Assembly: GCF_014645535.1 (NCBI RefSeq)
Contig: NZ_BMLX01000002.1
Span: 983,021-1,047,020 of the forward strand
Length of the DNA: 64,000 nt
DNA from: Silvimonas iriomotensis
Lineage (GTDB): Bacteria; Pseudomonadota; Gammaproteobacteria; Burkholderiales; Chitinibacteraceae
Reading direction: 5' to 3'
Shown here: piece by piece, positions 49,198 to 59,171 of the stretch
Position numbering within the stretch: the stretch's first letter is position 1
How the letters are laid out: each line of letters begins with the position of its first letter
Notes under the pieces: model-generated
Told to the model about the DNA's origin: nothing
What the model saw: the letters and a program-made list of their open reading frames with translations, nothing else
Databases searched by the model: none
Translations under genes and position numbers: made by a program

Positions 49198-49219
49198 GCA
49201 AAGCACCCCACCGCCCGCC

Positions 49220-49246
49220 AACAGGCCCTGACCGGGCCTGTTTTGT
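49220..49246 (+). terminator. Terminator of the PhnD-like gene
   Basis: Stem AACAGGCCC (49220-49228) / GGGCCTGTT (49234-49242), 5-base loop, followed by TTTGTTTT. Confidence 0.9.
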
Positions 49247-49290
49247 TTTATGGCCGGATGTCGCAGCCGCATGGGCAAATTGCGGCCAGA

Positions 49291-50007
49291 ATGGCAAAAT
49301 CGCCCCCCGTGACCGACGACATCCATACTTTCTCGCCCATTGGCCATTTGCGCACGCCGTTTGCCGACAAGTTCGGCATTCCGCGCCAGCCCAGCCTGGC
49401 CCCGCATGCCATTGCTACGCTGCAATTGCTGCCGCCTTTTGATCGCCCGGAAGCCGTGCGCGGGCTGGAAGACTTCAGCCACGTCTGGCTGACGTTTGTG
49501 TTCCATCAGACCGCCGGCCAGTGGAGCCCCACCGTGCGCCCGCCGCGTCTGGGCGGCAATCAGCGCATGGGCGTGTTTGCCACGCGCTCGCCCTTCCGGC
49601 CCAATCCGCTGGGTTTGTCGCTGGTGGAGCTGGCCAGCGTCGACACCACCGACAAAGTCACCCTGACTTTTCGCGGCGTCGATCTGGTCGATGGCACACC
49701 GATCCTGGATATCAAACCGTATATTCCCTACGTCGAAAGCCGGCCGGATGCGCGCAGCGGCTTTGTCGGCGGAGCGCCGGAACGGCTGGCCGTGACGTTC
49801 AGCCCCACCGCGCTGGCGCAGTGTGCAAAATGCCAGGCCAGCCATCCGCACCTGGCTGAACTGATTACCGAAGTGCTTGCCCAAGACCCGCGCCCGGCTT
49901 ATGCCGATGATCCGCAACGGGTTTATGGCATCCGCCTGTACCACTTTGATGTGAAATGGCGCTGCGATGGCCGCAGTGCTTTTGTTGAATCGCTGGATAC
50001 CCCATGA
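49291..50007 (+). CDS. trmO: tRNA (N6-threonylcarbamoyladenosine(37)-N6)-methyltransferase
   Basis: 238 residues, E. coli TrmO (TsaA, YaeB) is 235. Typical blocks: PIGHLRTPFADKFGIPRQP, FSHVWLTFVFHQ, GVFATRSPFRPNPLGLS, DGTPILDIKPYIPY. It methylates t6A37 of some tRNAs with S-adenosylmethionine. The ATG at 49291 has a weak ribosome binding site; a GTG at 49309 is possible. Overlaps the patatin gene by 4 bases. Confidence 0.93.
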   Translation: MAKSPPVTDDIHTFSPIGHLRTPFADKFGIPRQPSLAPHAIATLQLLPPFDRPEAVRGLEDFSHVWLTFVFHQTAGQWSPTVRPPRLGGNQRMGVFATRSPFRPNPLGLSLVELASVDTTDKVTLTFRGVDLVDGTPILDIKPYIPYVESRPDARSGFVGGAPERLAVTFSPTALAQCAKCQASHPHLAELITEVLAQDPRPAYADDPQRVYGIRLYHFDVKWRCDGRSAFVESLDTP

Positions 50008-50972
50008 AACGCTCGCAGTTCCTGTCTTTGCCCGCCTTGATCGCCACCGCAGTGCTGTTGGGCGCATGTTCGGCCAACCCGCCTACCCCTGTTGCCGCCA
50101 CGCCGACGCCCGCGCCCTTGCCGCCGTCGCCGCCGGTCAAGGTCAAAGTCGGGCTGGCCCTGGGTGGGGGCGCCGCCAAGGGCTTTGCGCATATCGGGGT
50201 GATCAAGATGCTGGAAGCCAACGGCATCGTGCCCGATGAAGTCTCTGGCACCAGCGCCGGCAGCGTGGTGGGCAGCTTGTACGCCAGCGGCATGGATGCC
50301 TTCGCCCTGCAGGAACGCGCGTTCTCATTGGATCAATCGTCCGTGCGCGATGTCAGCCTGTTGTCTGGCGGGCTGGTCAAAGGCCAGAAGCTGCAGGACT
50401 ACGTGAACCAGCTTGTTGCCAACCGGCCGATTGAAAAACTCAACAAGCCGTTTGCCGCCGTCGCCACCGAAATCGAGACCGGTAACCGCACCGTGTTTGT
50501 GCGTGGCAATACCGGCCAGGCCGTCCGTGCCTCCAGCAGCGTGCCGGGCGTGTTCGAACCCGTGGCCATTGGCAGCAAGCATTATGTCGATGGCGGCGTG
50601 GTCAGCCCGGTGCCGGTGGACGCCGCGCGCCAGTTGGGCGCCGACTTTGTGATCGCAGTGGATATCTCGGCCAAGGCCAACGGCAAGAACCCGGCCGGGC
50701 TGGTGAGCATTGTCACGCAGTCCATCGCCATCATGGGTCAGAAGCTGGGCGAGCAAGAACTGACCCGCGCCGATATCGTGATCCGTCCCAAGGTTGGCCA
50801 GATTGGCCCGACCGATTTTGACCAGAAAAACCAGGCCATTCTGGAAGGCGAACGCGCCGCGCTGGCCGCCATGCCAGAGATCAAAAAGAAGCTGGAAGAA
50901 AAGCGCCAGCAGATGATCGCCAGGCAGTTGAACTCGGTCCGCGCCACGCAACTGGTGCATCCGGCAAGCTGA
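50004..50972 (+). CDS. Patatin-like phospholipase, lipoprotein
   Basis: 322 residues. Lipobox LLGAC (Cys near 22) and a Pro/Thr/Ala linker, then the patatin domain: oxyanion loop LGGGAAKGFAHIGV (near 54), nucleophile Ser in SGTSAGS (near 83), catalytic Asp in YVDGGVVSP (near 195). Hydrolyses acyl esters in membrane lipids. Overlaps trmO (ATGA). As a lipoprotein it faces the periplasm or outer membrane, like RssA-type proteins that carry a lipid anchor. Confidence 0.92.
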   Translation: MKRSQFLSLPALIATAVLLGACSANPPTPVAATPTPAPLPPSPPVKVKVGLALGGGAAKGFAHIGVIKMLEANGIVPDEVSGTSAGSVVGSLYASGMDAFALQERAFSLDQSSVRDVSLLSGGLVKGQKLQDYVNQLVANRPIEKLNKPFAAVATEIETGNRTVFVRGNTGQAVRASSSVPGVFEPVAIGSKHYVDGGVVSPVPVDAARQLGADFVIAVDISAKANGKNPAGLVSIVTQSIAIMGQKLGEQELTRADIVIRPKVGQIGPTDFDQKNQAILEGERAALAAMPEIKKKLEEKRQQMIARQLNSVRATQLVHPAS

Positions 50973-51085
50973 TTCGGGCCGCACCGGCTTTGCGCCAGGC
51001 CGGTGCCGATGACGTCCTGATTTGGGTTTTTGCCGTAAAGCCGCTACAGTAGCGCCAAACAGAACGAGCGTTCTCACCTTAGTCC

Positions 51086-53113
51086 ATGGATTTTGCGCAA
51101 CTCCAACCCGCTCTCAAATCAAAACTGCTCAAGCTGGGCCTGACGCGCCCGTTTGATCTGGTCCTGCATTTGCCGCTGCGTTATGAGGACGAAACCCAAC
51201 TCGTCCCTATCAACGAATCCGGCTTTGGCGGCGGCCCGGTGCTGGTGGAAGGCGAAGTCCACAGTTGCGATGTCCAGTTCCGCCCGCGCCGGCAACTGGT
51301 AGCCCGCGTGGTCGACGACACCGGCGTGCTGGTTGTGCGCCTGATCCACTTCTACCCCAGCGCCGCCAAACAGCTTGAAGTGGGCAAGCGCGTGCGTTTG
51401 TATGGCGAGGTGCGTCACGGTTTCTGGGGCGATGAGATGGTCCACCCCAAAATCCGCAGCGTGACGGATCGCACCCGTCTGAATGAAGTGCTCACGCCGG
51501 TTTACTCCACCACAGCCGGGCTGGCGCAACACCAGATCACCAAGCTGGTTCACCAGGCGTTGTCGGGTTGCAGCCTGACAGACACCCTGCCCGCGGCGAT
51601 GACCGAGCCACTGGGCTTGCCGGATTTTCGCAGCAGCGTGTTGTTGCTGCATAACCCGACAACCGATATCCCCAACATCCAGCTGACTGAACGCACGCAC
51701 CCGGCGTGGCGACGGCTCAAGTTTGATGAACTGCTGGCCCAGCAACTGAGCCTGCGCATGGCGCGTGCCGAGCGGCGCGAGAAAGATGCGCCGGTGATTA
51801 ACCCGCCGGGCGAACTGGCGCGGCGCTTGCTGGCCAGCCTGCCCTTTGGCCTGACCGGCGCGCAGCAGAAAGTGCTGGCCGAAATCAATCACGATCTGGC
51901 CCAGCCACACCCCATGCAACGCTTGCTGCAAGGCGATGTCGGCGCCGGTAAAACCATCGTCGCCGCGCTGGCCGCCTGCCAGGCTATGGAATGCGGCTAC
52001 CAGGTGGCGCTGCTGGCGCCGACTGAAATCCTGGCTGAGCAACATTACCGCAAACTGGCAACCTGGCTGGAGCCGCTGGGCATTCGCGTCGCCTGGCTGG
52101 CGGGTAGCCTCAAAGCCAAGGCCAAGCGCGAGGCGCTGGAAGACGCCGCGCTGGGCACTGCACCGTTGATTGTCGGCACGCATGCGCTGTTCCAGAACCA
52201 GGTGACATTTGCCAACCTGGGGCTGGCCATTGTCGATGAACAACACCGCTTTGGCGTGGCGCAGCGCTTGGCCCTGCGCGAGAAAGGCCAGAGCCCGCAC
52301 CAGTTGATGATGTCCGCCACGCCGATCCCGCGCACGCTGGCGATGAGTTTTTACGCCGATCTGGACGTGAGCGTGATCGACGAACTGCCCCCGGGCCGCA
52401 CGCCGATCGTCACCAAACTGATTTCGGATGCCCGGCGCGACGAAGTGATCACCCGCATTGCCGCCAAGGTGGAAGAAGGCCGCCAGGTGTACTGGGTGTG
52501 CCCGCTGATTGAAGAATCAGAGGCCCTGCAACTGCAAACCGCCGTGGATACCCATGCGCAGCTCACGCTGGAACTGAACGGCATTGCGGTCGGGCTGGTG
52601 CACGGGCGCATGAAGCCCGATGAAAAAGCGGCGGTGATGGCGCAGTTCCTGACCAACGACATTCAGGTGCTGGTTGCCACCACGGTGATCGAAGTCGGCG
52701 TGGATGTGCCCAACGCCAGCCTGATGGTGATCGAACACGCCGAGCGCATGGGGCTGGCGCAATTGCACCAGTTGCGGGGCCGCGTAGGCCGGGGCGCGCA
52801 TGCTTCTTTGTGCGTGTTGCTGTATACCGGGCCGTTGTCGGAAAACGCCAAGTCACGCCTGCGCGTGATTTACGAGAACACCGACGGTTTCGAGATTGCC
52901 CGCCAGGATATGGACTTGCGCGGGCCGGGTGAACTGGCCGGCGTACGGCAATCGGGCGTGCCCATGCTGCGCTTTGCCGATCTGGAACGGGATGCCGACT
53001 TGCTGGATGCCGCGCGTGAAGTGGCAGAAACCTTGCTGGCCGGCCAGCGCCAGACGGCCCTTGCCCACCTGGAAAGATGGCTGCCGGGCCGGGAAGCCTT
53101 GCTCAAGGTCTGA
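51086..53113 (+). CDS. recG: ATP-dependent DNA helicase RecG
   Basis: 675 residues, near the usual 690. Wedge/OB domain at the N-terminus (VEGEVHSCDVQFRPRRQLVARVVDDTG), helicase motif I GDVGAGKTIVAA (near 289), DEQHRFG (DExH, near 388), MSATPIPRTLAMSFYADLD, and TRG motif HQLRGRVGRG. It remodels stalled replication forks and Holliday junctions. Confidence 0.97.
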   Translation: MDFAQLQPALKSKLLKLGLTRPFDLVLHLPLRYEDETQLVPINESGFGGGPVLVEGEVHSCDVQFRPRRQLVARVVDDTGVLVVRLIHFYPSAAKQLEVGKRVRLYGEVRHGFWGDEMVHPKIRSVTDRTRLNEVLTPVYSTTAGLAQHQITKLVHQALSGCSLTDTLPAAMTEPLGLPDFRSSVLLLHNPTTDIPNIQLTERTHPAWRRLKFDELLAQQLSLRMARAERREKDAPVINPPGELARRLLASLPFGLTGAQQKVLAEINHDLAQPHPMQRLLQGDVGAGKTIVAALAACQAMECGYQVALLAPTEILAEQHYRKLATWLEPLGIRVAWLAGSLKAKAKREALEDAALGTAPLIVGTHALFQNQVTFANLGLAIVDEQHRFGVAQRLALREKGQSPHQLMMSATPIPRTLAMSFYADLDVSVIDELPPGRTPIVTKLISDARRDEVITRIAAKVEEGRQVYWVCPLIEESEALQLQTAVDTHAQLTLELNGIAVGLVHGRMKPDEKAAVMAQFLTNDIQVLVATTVIEVGVDVPNASLMVIEHAERMGLAQLHQLRGRVGRGAHASLCVLLYTGPLSENAKSRLRVIYENTDGFEIARQDMDLRGPGELAGVRQSGVPMLRFADLERDADLLDAAREVAETLLAGQRQTALAHLERWLPGREALLKV

Positions 53114-53211
53114 CCGACCGTTCGTCGATCCGGCTGGCCCTCCCTGTCAACTCCTGCAATCCTCTGAAGTTGAAATGCTGTGTTGCATCAATGGTTTAAG
53201 GAGGAAAGACC

Positions 53212-53820
53212 TTGGCCAATGCGCCGGTTTCACCGCTCTCTTCCAGCTTTGCGTCGTCGCCCATCATGGCCAACAGCGTACGCAGCACCCTGGCTGCTGA
53301 CGCGACTGACCAGCATGGCGGCGGCAACCCCAACCAGGCCCGCGCGGAGCTGGAAGCAGCCCTGCTGCGCGCGCATCCGGATGGTGGCGGCCACCACGGC
53401 GAAGGCGGTCAGGGCGATGCGCACGCCCCGGAACGACCGCCGCCTGAAGCGGAATACGCACAAAACCAGGATGAAGCCACTTCCACCGCCTCTGAACCCG
53501 CTTCTGGCGGCTCCCCTTACCACCATCTGATCGTCGAACCCGACGGTGCCCGCTCCGTGATCTTTGGCCGCCGCAAGATCAACCTGCGCAAAGGCCGCAC
53601 TCCCGAAGAAACCCTGCGCACCGCGCGTATCATCATGGCAACCTCGCTGGCGCCGGAAAGCCCGTCAGCAGAAGAACTCTCTGCCGCCGAAGACGCGCAA
53701 AAGCTGGAAGACGAAGCCATGGAAGAGATCAACGCGCGCCAGACCCTGGCGGCACGCCAGCTCAGCGCCTACCAGCCGCCGGACTTGCCCGCAGTGTCTG
53801 ACTTTGAAGAAACCGCCTGA
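53212..53820 (+). CDS. Hypothetical low-complexity acidic protein
   Basis: 202 residues. A strong AAGGAGG seven to thirteen bases before supports the TTG start at 53212. The first half is His/Gly/Ala/Pro-rich and likely disordered; a compact segment follows (HHLIVEPDGARSVIFGRRKINLRKGRTPEETLRTARIIMATSLA), then a Glu/Ala-rich coiled coil (EELSAAEDAQKLEDEAMEEINARQ). No family recognised. Lies 98 bases after recG and converges on lrgB with 8 bases between stops. Confidence 0.7.
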   Translation: MANAPVSPLSSSFASSPIMANSVRSTLAADATDQHGGGNPNQARAELEAALLRAHPDGGGHHGEGGQGDAHAPERPPPEAEYAQNQDEATSTASEPASGGSPYHHLIVEPDGARSVIFGRRKINLRKGRTPEETLRTARIIMATSLAPESPSAEELSAAEDAQKLEDEAMEEINARQTLAARQLSAYQPPDLPAVSDFEETA

Positions 53821-53828
53821 GCTTTACG

Positions 53829-54533
53829 CTACAGCAAGATGGCCAGCAGCAAGGGCAACAGCAGCGACGTCAGCAAGCCGTTAAGCCCCATCGCCAGCCC
53901 GGCAAATGCGCCTGCGGTTTCAGATACCTGAAACGCGCGTGCCGTACCAATACCATGCCCCGCCACGCCGACCGCCACGCCCGCAATGCGGTCATCATCA
54001 ATGCGCAGCCAGCGCAGCAAAGGCACCAGCAAGATGGCGGCGATAATCCCGGTCACGATCACGATCCCGGCCGTCAGCGACGGCAAGCCACCCGCCCGCG
54101 CCGACAGGGCCATGGCGATCGGCGTGGTGACAGATTTGGGCGCAAACGACAACAGCACCGGCATCGACAAACCCAGCCAGCGGCCCAGCAGCACGGCACT
54201 GGCAATGCCGGTGACGCTACCCACGGCCACGGCCAGCAGCAACGGCCCGGCAATCGCTTTCATGCGCTGGATATTGATATAGAGCGGAATCGCCAACGCC
54301 ACGGTCGCGGGCGCCAGCAAGAAGTGAATGAGTTTGGCCTGGGCAAAATACGTGGCATACGGCACCTGCAAAGCCAAGAGGGTGACGATCACCAGCACGA
54401 TGCCGACCAGTACCGGATTGAGCAGCGCAAAACGGCCCGACTTCAGATACAGATAATCGGCCAGCAGGAAGGCCGCGCAGGTCAGCGCCAGCCAGGTCGC
54501 CGGGAAGTTCTGCAGACTCTGCCACGCGCTCAC
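53829..54533 (-). CDS. lrgB: LrgB/CidB-family membrane protein
   Basis: 234 residues, about seven spans. Family blocks FAPKSVTTPIAMALS (near 130) and VAVGVAGHGIGTARAFQ (near 188) are intact. Pairs with LrgA in a holin-antiholin-like or pyruvate/short-acid transport system. Overlaps lrgA by 4 bases. Confidence 0.93.
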   Translation of the reverse strand: MSAWQSLQNFPATWLALTCAAFLLADYLYLKSGRFALLNPVLVGIVLVIVTLLALQVPYATYFAQAKLIHFLLAPATVALAIPLYINIQRMKAIAGPLLLAVAVGSVTGIASAVLLGRWLGLSMPVLLSFAPKSVTTPIAMALSARAGGLPSLTAGIVIVTGIIAAILLVPLLRWLRIDDDRIAGVAVGVAGHGIGTARAFQVSETAGAFAGLAMGLNGLLTSLLLPLLLAILL

Positions 54534-54892
54534 GCTGCGTCATCCTTGTGCGCGGGCCGGCGCTTGAGCAACCAGGCCAGTGTCAGCGCGGTGACCAGCA
54601 AGGTCACCAGGGTAGAGAGCACCAGCACCGCGACCATGGCCCCGCCCTGTTCCCGCAACAGGCCAGAGAGTTCCATGACGCCCGCGCCAGCCGGCAGGAA
54701 GAACAGCCCCAGATAGCGCAACAGGCCGGTGGCGGCCTGTGCGGTGCGCGCATCGGCGCCTTTGCGGATCAGGCACCAGATGAGCAGCAGTACCATGCCG
54801 GAAACGGTGCCCGGCAAGGGCAGATGGAGAAAATCACTCGCGGCCTCGCCAGCCACGAGAAAACCCAGAATGACCGCCAGCCCGTACAGCAC
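54530..54892 (-). CDS. lrgA: LrgA/CidA-family membrane protein
   Basis: 120 residues, four spans. LPGTVSGMVLLLIWCL (near 28) and FFLPAGAGVMELSGLL (near 70) are the family signature. It lies only 12 bases after rsxE, so it is probably transcribed with the Rsx operon, an unusual pairing. Confidence 0.92.
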   Translation of the reverse strand: MLYGLAVILGFLVAGEAASDFLHLPLPGTVSGMVLLLIWCLIRKGADARTAQAATGLLRYLGLFFLPAGAGVMELSGLLREQGGAMVAVLVLSTLVTLLVTALTLAWLLKRRPAHKDDAA

Positions 54893-54904
54893 GGCGGCCC
54901 GGGC

Positions 54905-55606
54905 TCAGGCAGCCAGCGGGGTGGAGGCTTCTGCTTCGCGGCGGCGGGCCGCTTCAGCAGCACGACGATCCAGCGCGGCCTTGCCGGCAACCAGCAGACC
55001 CAGCCCGATAAACGCGCCCGGCGGCAGAATCATGAACAGGAACTGGTAGTTCAGGTCGGCCGGAATGACGTGGATCACCCAGGATTTGGCCGAAGCACCA
55101 AATACCAGATCAATGCCGGAGAGCAGCGTGCCCTTGCCCAGCACTTCACGGATACCGCCCAGGATCGCCAGCACCACGGTGCCGCCAATGCCCATCATGA
55201 AGCCGTCCAGGCCGGACTGGATCACGCCGTTCTTGCTGGCAAACGCTTCTGCGCGTGCCAGCACAATGCAGTTGGTCACGATCAGCGGAATGAAAATGCC
55301 CAGCACGTTGTAAAGCGCGTGCATGTAGGCATTCATGGCCAGTTGAACGATGGTCACCACGGCCGCAATGATCAGGATGTAGATCGGGTTGCGCAGCTCG
55401 TTGGGCACAAACTGGCGCAGCAGCGCCACCGCCGCGCCCGAGCAGGCCATCACCAGCGCAGTGGCGATCCCGAGGCTGGCGCCGTTGACCACAGAGGTAG
55501 TCATCGCCAGCGTCGGACACATGCCCAGAATCTGCACGACACCGGGGTTCTGCTTCCACACGCCGTTATGGCTGATGTCGCGGACTTCCTGGCGGCTAAT
55601 CATCAT
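54905..55606 (-). CDS. rsxE: Electron transport complex subunit RsxE
   Basis: 233 residues, six spans, with the conserved LGMCPTLAMTTSVVNGASLGIAT block. Inner-membrane Rnf subunit homologous to NqrD. Its start overlaps rsxG (ATGA). The C-terminus is Ala/Arg/Glu-rich and looks variable. Confidence 0.95.
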   Translation of the reverse strand: MMISRQEVRDISHNGVWKQNPGVVQILGMCPTLAMTTSVVNGASLGIATALVMACSGAAVALLRQFVPNELRNPIYILIIAAVVTIVQLAMNAYMHALYNVLGIFIPLIVTNCIVLARAEAFASKNGVIQSGLDGFMMGIGGTVVLAILGGIREVLGKGTLLSGIDLVFGASAKSWVIHVIPADLNYQFLFMILPPGAFIGLGLLVAGKAALDRRAAEAARRREAEASTPLAA

Positions 55607-56235
55607 GATGCATCTCCAAACAGACCCGCTTTGTGCGCGTCTACGTAAACCAGTGTCTTGCCCAGCGCTTTGACCACGGCACGCGGGCTGATGGTGGCGC
55701 CGGCATGGCTGTCAAAATCGCCACCGTCTTTCTTTACTTTCCAGCGCTCCAGCGCCGGGTTACCCAGGCCTTTCCCCTTGAACTGGTCAATCCAGTTAGA
55801 GATCGCAGCATCGATATAGTCGCCCAGGCCCGGGGTTTCTTTATGATCAACCACCCGTACGCCCAGAATCTGGCCGTTGGGCGCTACGCCCACCAGCAGC
55901 TTGATCTTGCCGGCGTAGCCATCCGGCGCGGTGGCTTCAATCACTGCCCCAACCGTCTTGCCGGATTTCTTGGCCAGGTAAATGGCAGAAGCATCATCGT
56001 TGCCCAGCGCTTTGGCATCGGCCTTGGACACCATCTGCTTATCGGCCAGCAGGTTGTTGTCATAAGAACCTGCGGGCAAGACCTGCGCAATCAAGGCACG
56101 CTCGGCATCTGCCTGGTTTTTGGCAACAATATCTTTGGTCAGCGCGTAGGTTCCGGCCATCAGCGCGGTAAACACAAACGAGAATGCCAGCAGGGTCAGC
56201 GCGCCACGCACGCCATTGGCCACCATGGTTTTCAT
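55603..56235 (-). CDS. rsxG: Electron transport complex subunit RsxG
   Basis: 210 residues, one N-terminal span and a periplasmic FMN domain; the flavinylation motif is in SHAGATISPRAVV (Thr in GAT, near 183). Covalent FMN carries electrons across the complex. Overlaps rsxD by 4 bases. Confidence 0.95.
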   Translation of the reverse strand: MKTMVANGVRGALTLLAFSFVFTALMAGTYALTKDIVAKNQADAERALIAQVLPAGSYDNNLLADKQMVSKADAKALGNDDASAIYLAKKSGKTVGAVIEATAPDGYAGKIKLLVGVAPNGQILGVRVVDHKETPGLGDYIDAAISNWIDQFKGKGLGNPALERWKVKKDGGDFDSHAGATISPRAVVKALGKTLVYVDAHKAGLFGDAS

Positions 56236-57278
56236 GATTGCGCCCCTGCTTTCTTCTGTTGGCCCTTGCGGCCAAACACCGCCGGCTGCGTGTACTGGTC
56301 AATGAACGGGGCGGCCAGGTTCATGATCAGTACCGCAAACGCCACCCCGTCCGGATAACCACCGAAGACGCGGATCAGATAAGTCAGCAGACCAATCAGC
56401 GCGGCAAAGATCACGCGGCCCAGCGGCGTAGTCGGGCCGGTTACCGGATCGGTCACAATGAAGAACGCGCCCAGCATGGCCGCACCACTGAACCAGTGGA
56501 ACAGCGGCGAGGTGTAATGCGCCGGATCAACCAGATGGAAGATTCCCGCCACGCCACCCAGCACGGCCAGAAAGGTCACCGGAATCTGCCACGGGATCAG
56601 TTTTTGCCACAGCAGATACAGACCGCCCAGCAAGTACGCGGCGGTGATCCACTCGGTGCCAATACCGCCAATGGAACCAAACAGTGGCGACTGGAAAATA
56701 TGGCTCATGCTGGCGTGCTGCATGAGTTGTGTCTTGACGGTATCCAGCGGCGTGGCCGAGGCAATGGCGTCAAAGGCCAGCCCTGCCGGCAGGTGGCCGG
56801 TGAAAATCCAGGACAACTGGGCAGACCAGTCCAGGCTTTGCGGCAACACGCCAAACGGCGCGGCCCAGCGCGACATCTGCGCCGGGAACGACACGATCAT
56901 GATGGCAAAGCCGACCATGGCCGGGTTGAAAGTGTTCTGACCCAGACCGCCGTACATATGTTTGGCCAGCGCAATCGACAACACTGCCGCCACCACAATC
57001 ATCCACCACGGGGCCAGCGGCGGGAACGACAGCGCCATCAGCCACGCCGTGACAATGGCCGAGCCATCGGTCACAAACGGCTTGATCGGGTAATTGCGCA
57101 GCTTCAGGCAGAACGCCTCGGTGACCAGCGCGGCGATGGTCGCCAGCGTGATCTGCACCAGCACGCCAATGCCAAACGAATACGTATAGACGGCAATCGC
57201 CGGCACCAGCGCCAGCGCGACCTTGAACATCACCACTTGCAGTGGCGTGGGTTTGATAAAGAACGGAGACGTGTTCAT
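56232..57278 (-). CDS. rsxD: Electron transport complex subunit RsxD
   Basis: 348 residues, nine to ten spans, NqrB-like. The FMN-linked Thr region is AIASATPLDTVK (near 180; usual form SGATPLD). MYGGLGQNTFNPAMVGFAIMIVSFP and FFIVTDPVTGPTTPLGR are conserved. Channel subunit that couples ion flow to electron transfer. Confidence 0.95.
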   Translation of the reverse strand: MNTSPFFIKPTPLQVVMFKVALALVPAIAVYTYSFGIGVLVQITLATIAALVTEAFCLKLRNYPIKPFVTDGSAIVTAWLMALSFPPLAPWWMIVVAAVLSIALAKHMYGGLGQNTFNPAMVGFAIMIVSFPAQMSRWAAPFGVLPQSLDWSAQLSWIFTGHLPAGLAFDAIASATPLDTVKTQLMQHASMSHIFQSPLFGSIGGIGTEWITAAYLLGGLYLLWQKLIPWQIPVTFLAVLGGVAGIFHLVDPAHYTSPLFHWFSGAAMLGAFFIVTDPVTGPTTPLGRVIFAALIGLLTYLIRVFGGYPDGVAFAVLIMNLAAPFIDQYTQPAVFGRKGQQKKAGAQS

Positions 57279-57302
57279 CGGTATTGGTTTTGTTGTGACT
57301 GG

Positions 57303-59171
57303 TTATGCGCCAGAGCCATCGGCCTGATCGCCCTGGGCCTTGGCTGCTTCAGCAGCTTTGGCGGCCTTTTTGGCAGCGGCGGCGGCCATGGCGGCTTCGA
57401 TCTTGGCTTTTTTTTCCGCCTCACGCGCGGCTTTTTCTTCCGGGCTCATGGCTTCTTGCTCCGCTTTTTCGGCGGCGCGTTTTTCCATGGCAGCGCGGAT
57501 ACGCTCGGCCTTTTCCGGATCAAGCTGGCTGACGGGTGCGGCCTCGGCTACCGGGGCAGCAACGGCCTCCGTGACCGGCGCAGCGGTTGCATCAGCCGGC
57601 GCGGCAGATTCGCCCGCTTGTGCGGCAGCTTCCGCTTTCTTGGCGGCAGCGCGCTCCATGGCGGCTTTGATCTTGGCGGCGCGCTCAGCGTCGGCCGGGT
57701 CAGCAGAGCTGGCAGCGGCTTCATGCTTTTGTGCGGCTTTGGCAGCCAGACGCTCGGCCTTCTCGCGCTTTTCCCGCTCTTCGCGGAATTGGCGGAACTC
57801 GTGACGTTCGCGCGCCTGGTCGGCGGCTTTCTTCGATTTCTCGGCCGCCCAGATTTCAGACTTGGAGAACCGGAAGTAATCCACCAGCTGGATATTGGAC
57901 GGACACACGTAGGCACACGCACCGCATTCAATGCAGTCGAACAGGTTGCGTTCCTGCGCCTTGCCAAAGTTCTTGCTCTTGCCGAACCAGTAAAGGTCCA
58001 TCGGCTGCAATTCTGCCGGGCAGGCATCGGCGCATTTGCCGCAACGAATACACGGCATTTCTGCCGGCTTGGGCGGGAACAGGCCGCTGCTCTTGGCAAT
58101 GATGCAGTTACCGGCCTTGGACAAACCGACATCCGTACCCGGAATCTCAAAGCCCATCATCGGGCCGCCGTAGATGTACGAATCCGAATCCGCCTTGTTG
58201 CCGGCAAACGCCAGCAGGTCCGCAATCGGCGTACCGATCAGAGCGTCCACGTTGCCGGGGCGTTCCACATTGCCGGTCAGCGTCACCACGCGGCTGATCA
58301 CCGGCTCGCCGTGTTCGATGGCGCGGTAGATGGTGTACACGGTGGCCACGTTGAAACACTGCACGCCAAGGTCGGTAGAGCGCACACCCGACGGCACTTC
58401 TTTATTGGTCAGCAGCTTGATCAGTTGCTTGGCGCCGCCGGACGGGTACAGCGTCGGCACCACCACGACGTCAATCTTGAACTCGCAACCGGCAATGGCC
58501 GCGCGCATGGCGTCAACGGCTTCGGGCTTGTTGTCTTCTACCCCGATCAGCACTTCGCGGGCCTGCAACAGTTGCTGCAGAATCTTGATGCCTTCAACGA
58601 TCTGGCTGGCGCGTTCGCGCATCAGACGGTCGTCGCAGGTAATAAAGGGTTCGCACTCGGCCGCGTTGATCACCAGGGTATCCAGGCCATCTTTGGCACC
58701 GCCGATTTTCAGGTGCGAGGGGAACACCGCGCCGCCCAGACCCACCACGCCCATATCACGCAGGTAATCGCGGATGGCGCGGCCGTCGGCATTGCGCCAG
58801 TCAAAGCGCGTGCGTTCAATCCAGCGGTCTGCGCCGTCAGATTCAAGGGTGATGCAGTATTCCAGCAAGCCGGACGGGTGCGGCACGCGTTGCGGGCTGA
58901 TCGCCACAATGCGGCCGGAGGTCGGTGCGTGCACAGCGGCAGACACCGTACCGTCGGCCGCGGCAATCATCTGGCCTTTGAGCACCACATCGCCCACGTT
59001 GACCAGCGCCTTGGCCATGTTGCCAATGCTCTGATGCAGCGGAACGACCAGGGTAGCGGGAATCGGGCCTGCCACAATGGGCGAGCCGGAAGATTCATCT
59101 TTGTGTTCCGGCGGATGCACACCGCCATGGAACGGGAAGAAAGTGGCGGCCAGCGCGGCACGTGCGTTCAT
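57303..59171 (-). CDS. rsxC: Electron transport complex subunit RsxC, with long Ala/Lys/Glu tail
   Basis: 622 residues. NADH/FMN-binding domains in the first 350 residues, then two 4Fe-4S motifs ([12 protein letters not shown] near 370; [12 protein letters not shown] near 409). From about 430 on there is a low-complexity tail with repeated [19 protein letters not shown]-type units, as in gammaproteobacterial RsxC. The ATG at 59171 is chosen from the overlap with rsxB (ATGA). Takes electrons from NADH and passes them to ferredoxin-like sites. Confidence 0.95.
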   Translation of the reverse strand: MNARAALAATFFPFHGGVHPPEHKDESSGSPIVAGPIPATLVVPLHQSIGNMAKALVNVGDVVLKGQMIAAADGTVSAAVHAPTSGRIVAISPQRVPHPSGLLEYCITLESDGADRWIERTRFDWRNADGRAIRDYLRDMGVVGLGGAVFPSHLKIGGAKDGLDTLVINAAECEPFITCDDRLMRERASQIVEGIKILQQLLQAREVLIGVEDNKPEAVDAMRAAIAGCEFKIDVVVVPTLYPSGGAKQLIKLLTNKEVPSGVRSTDLGVQCFNVATVYTIYRAIEHGEPVISRVVTLTGNVERPGNVDALIGTPIADLLAFAGNKADSDSYIYGGPMMGFEIPGTDVGLSKAGNCIIAKSSGLFPPKPAEMPCIRCGKCADACPAELQPMDLYWFGKSKNFGKAQERNLFDCIECGACAYVCPSNIQLVDYFRFSKSEIWAAEKSKKAADQARERHEFRQFREEREKREKAERLAAKAAQKHEAAASSADPADAERAAKIKAAMERAAAKKAEAAAQAGESAAPADATAAPVTEAVAAPVAEAAPVSQLDPEKAERIRAAMEKRAAEKAEQEAMSPEEKAAREAEKKAKIEAAMAAAAAKKAAKAAEAAKAQGDQADGSGA

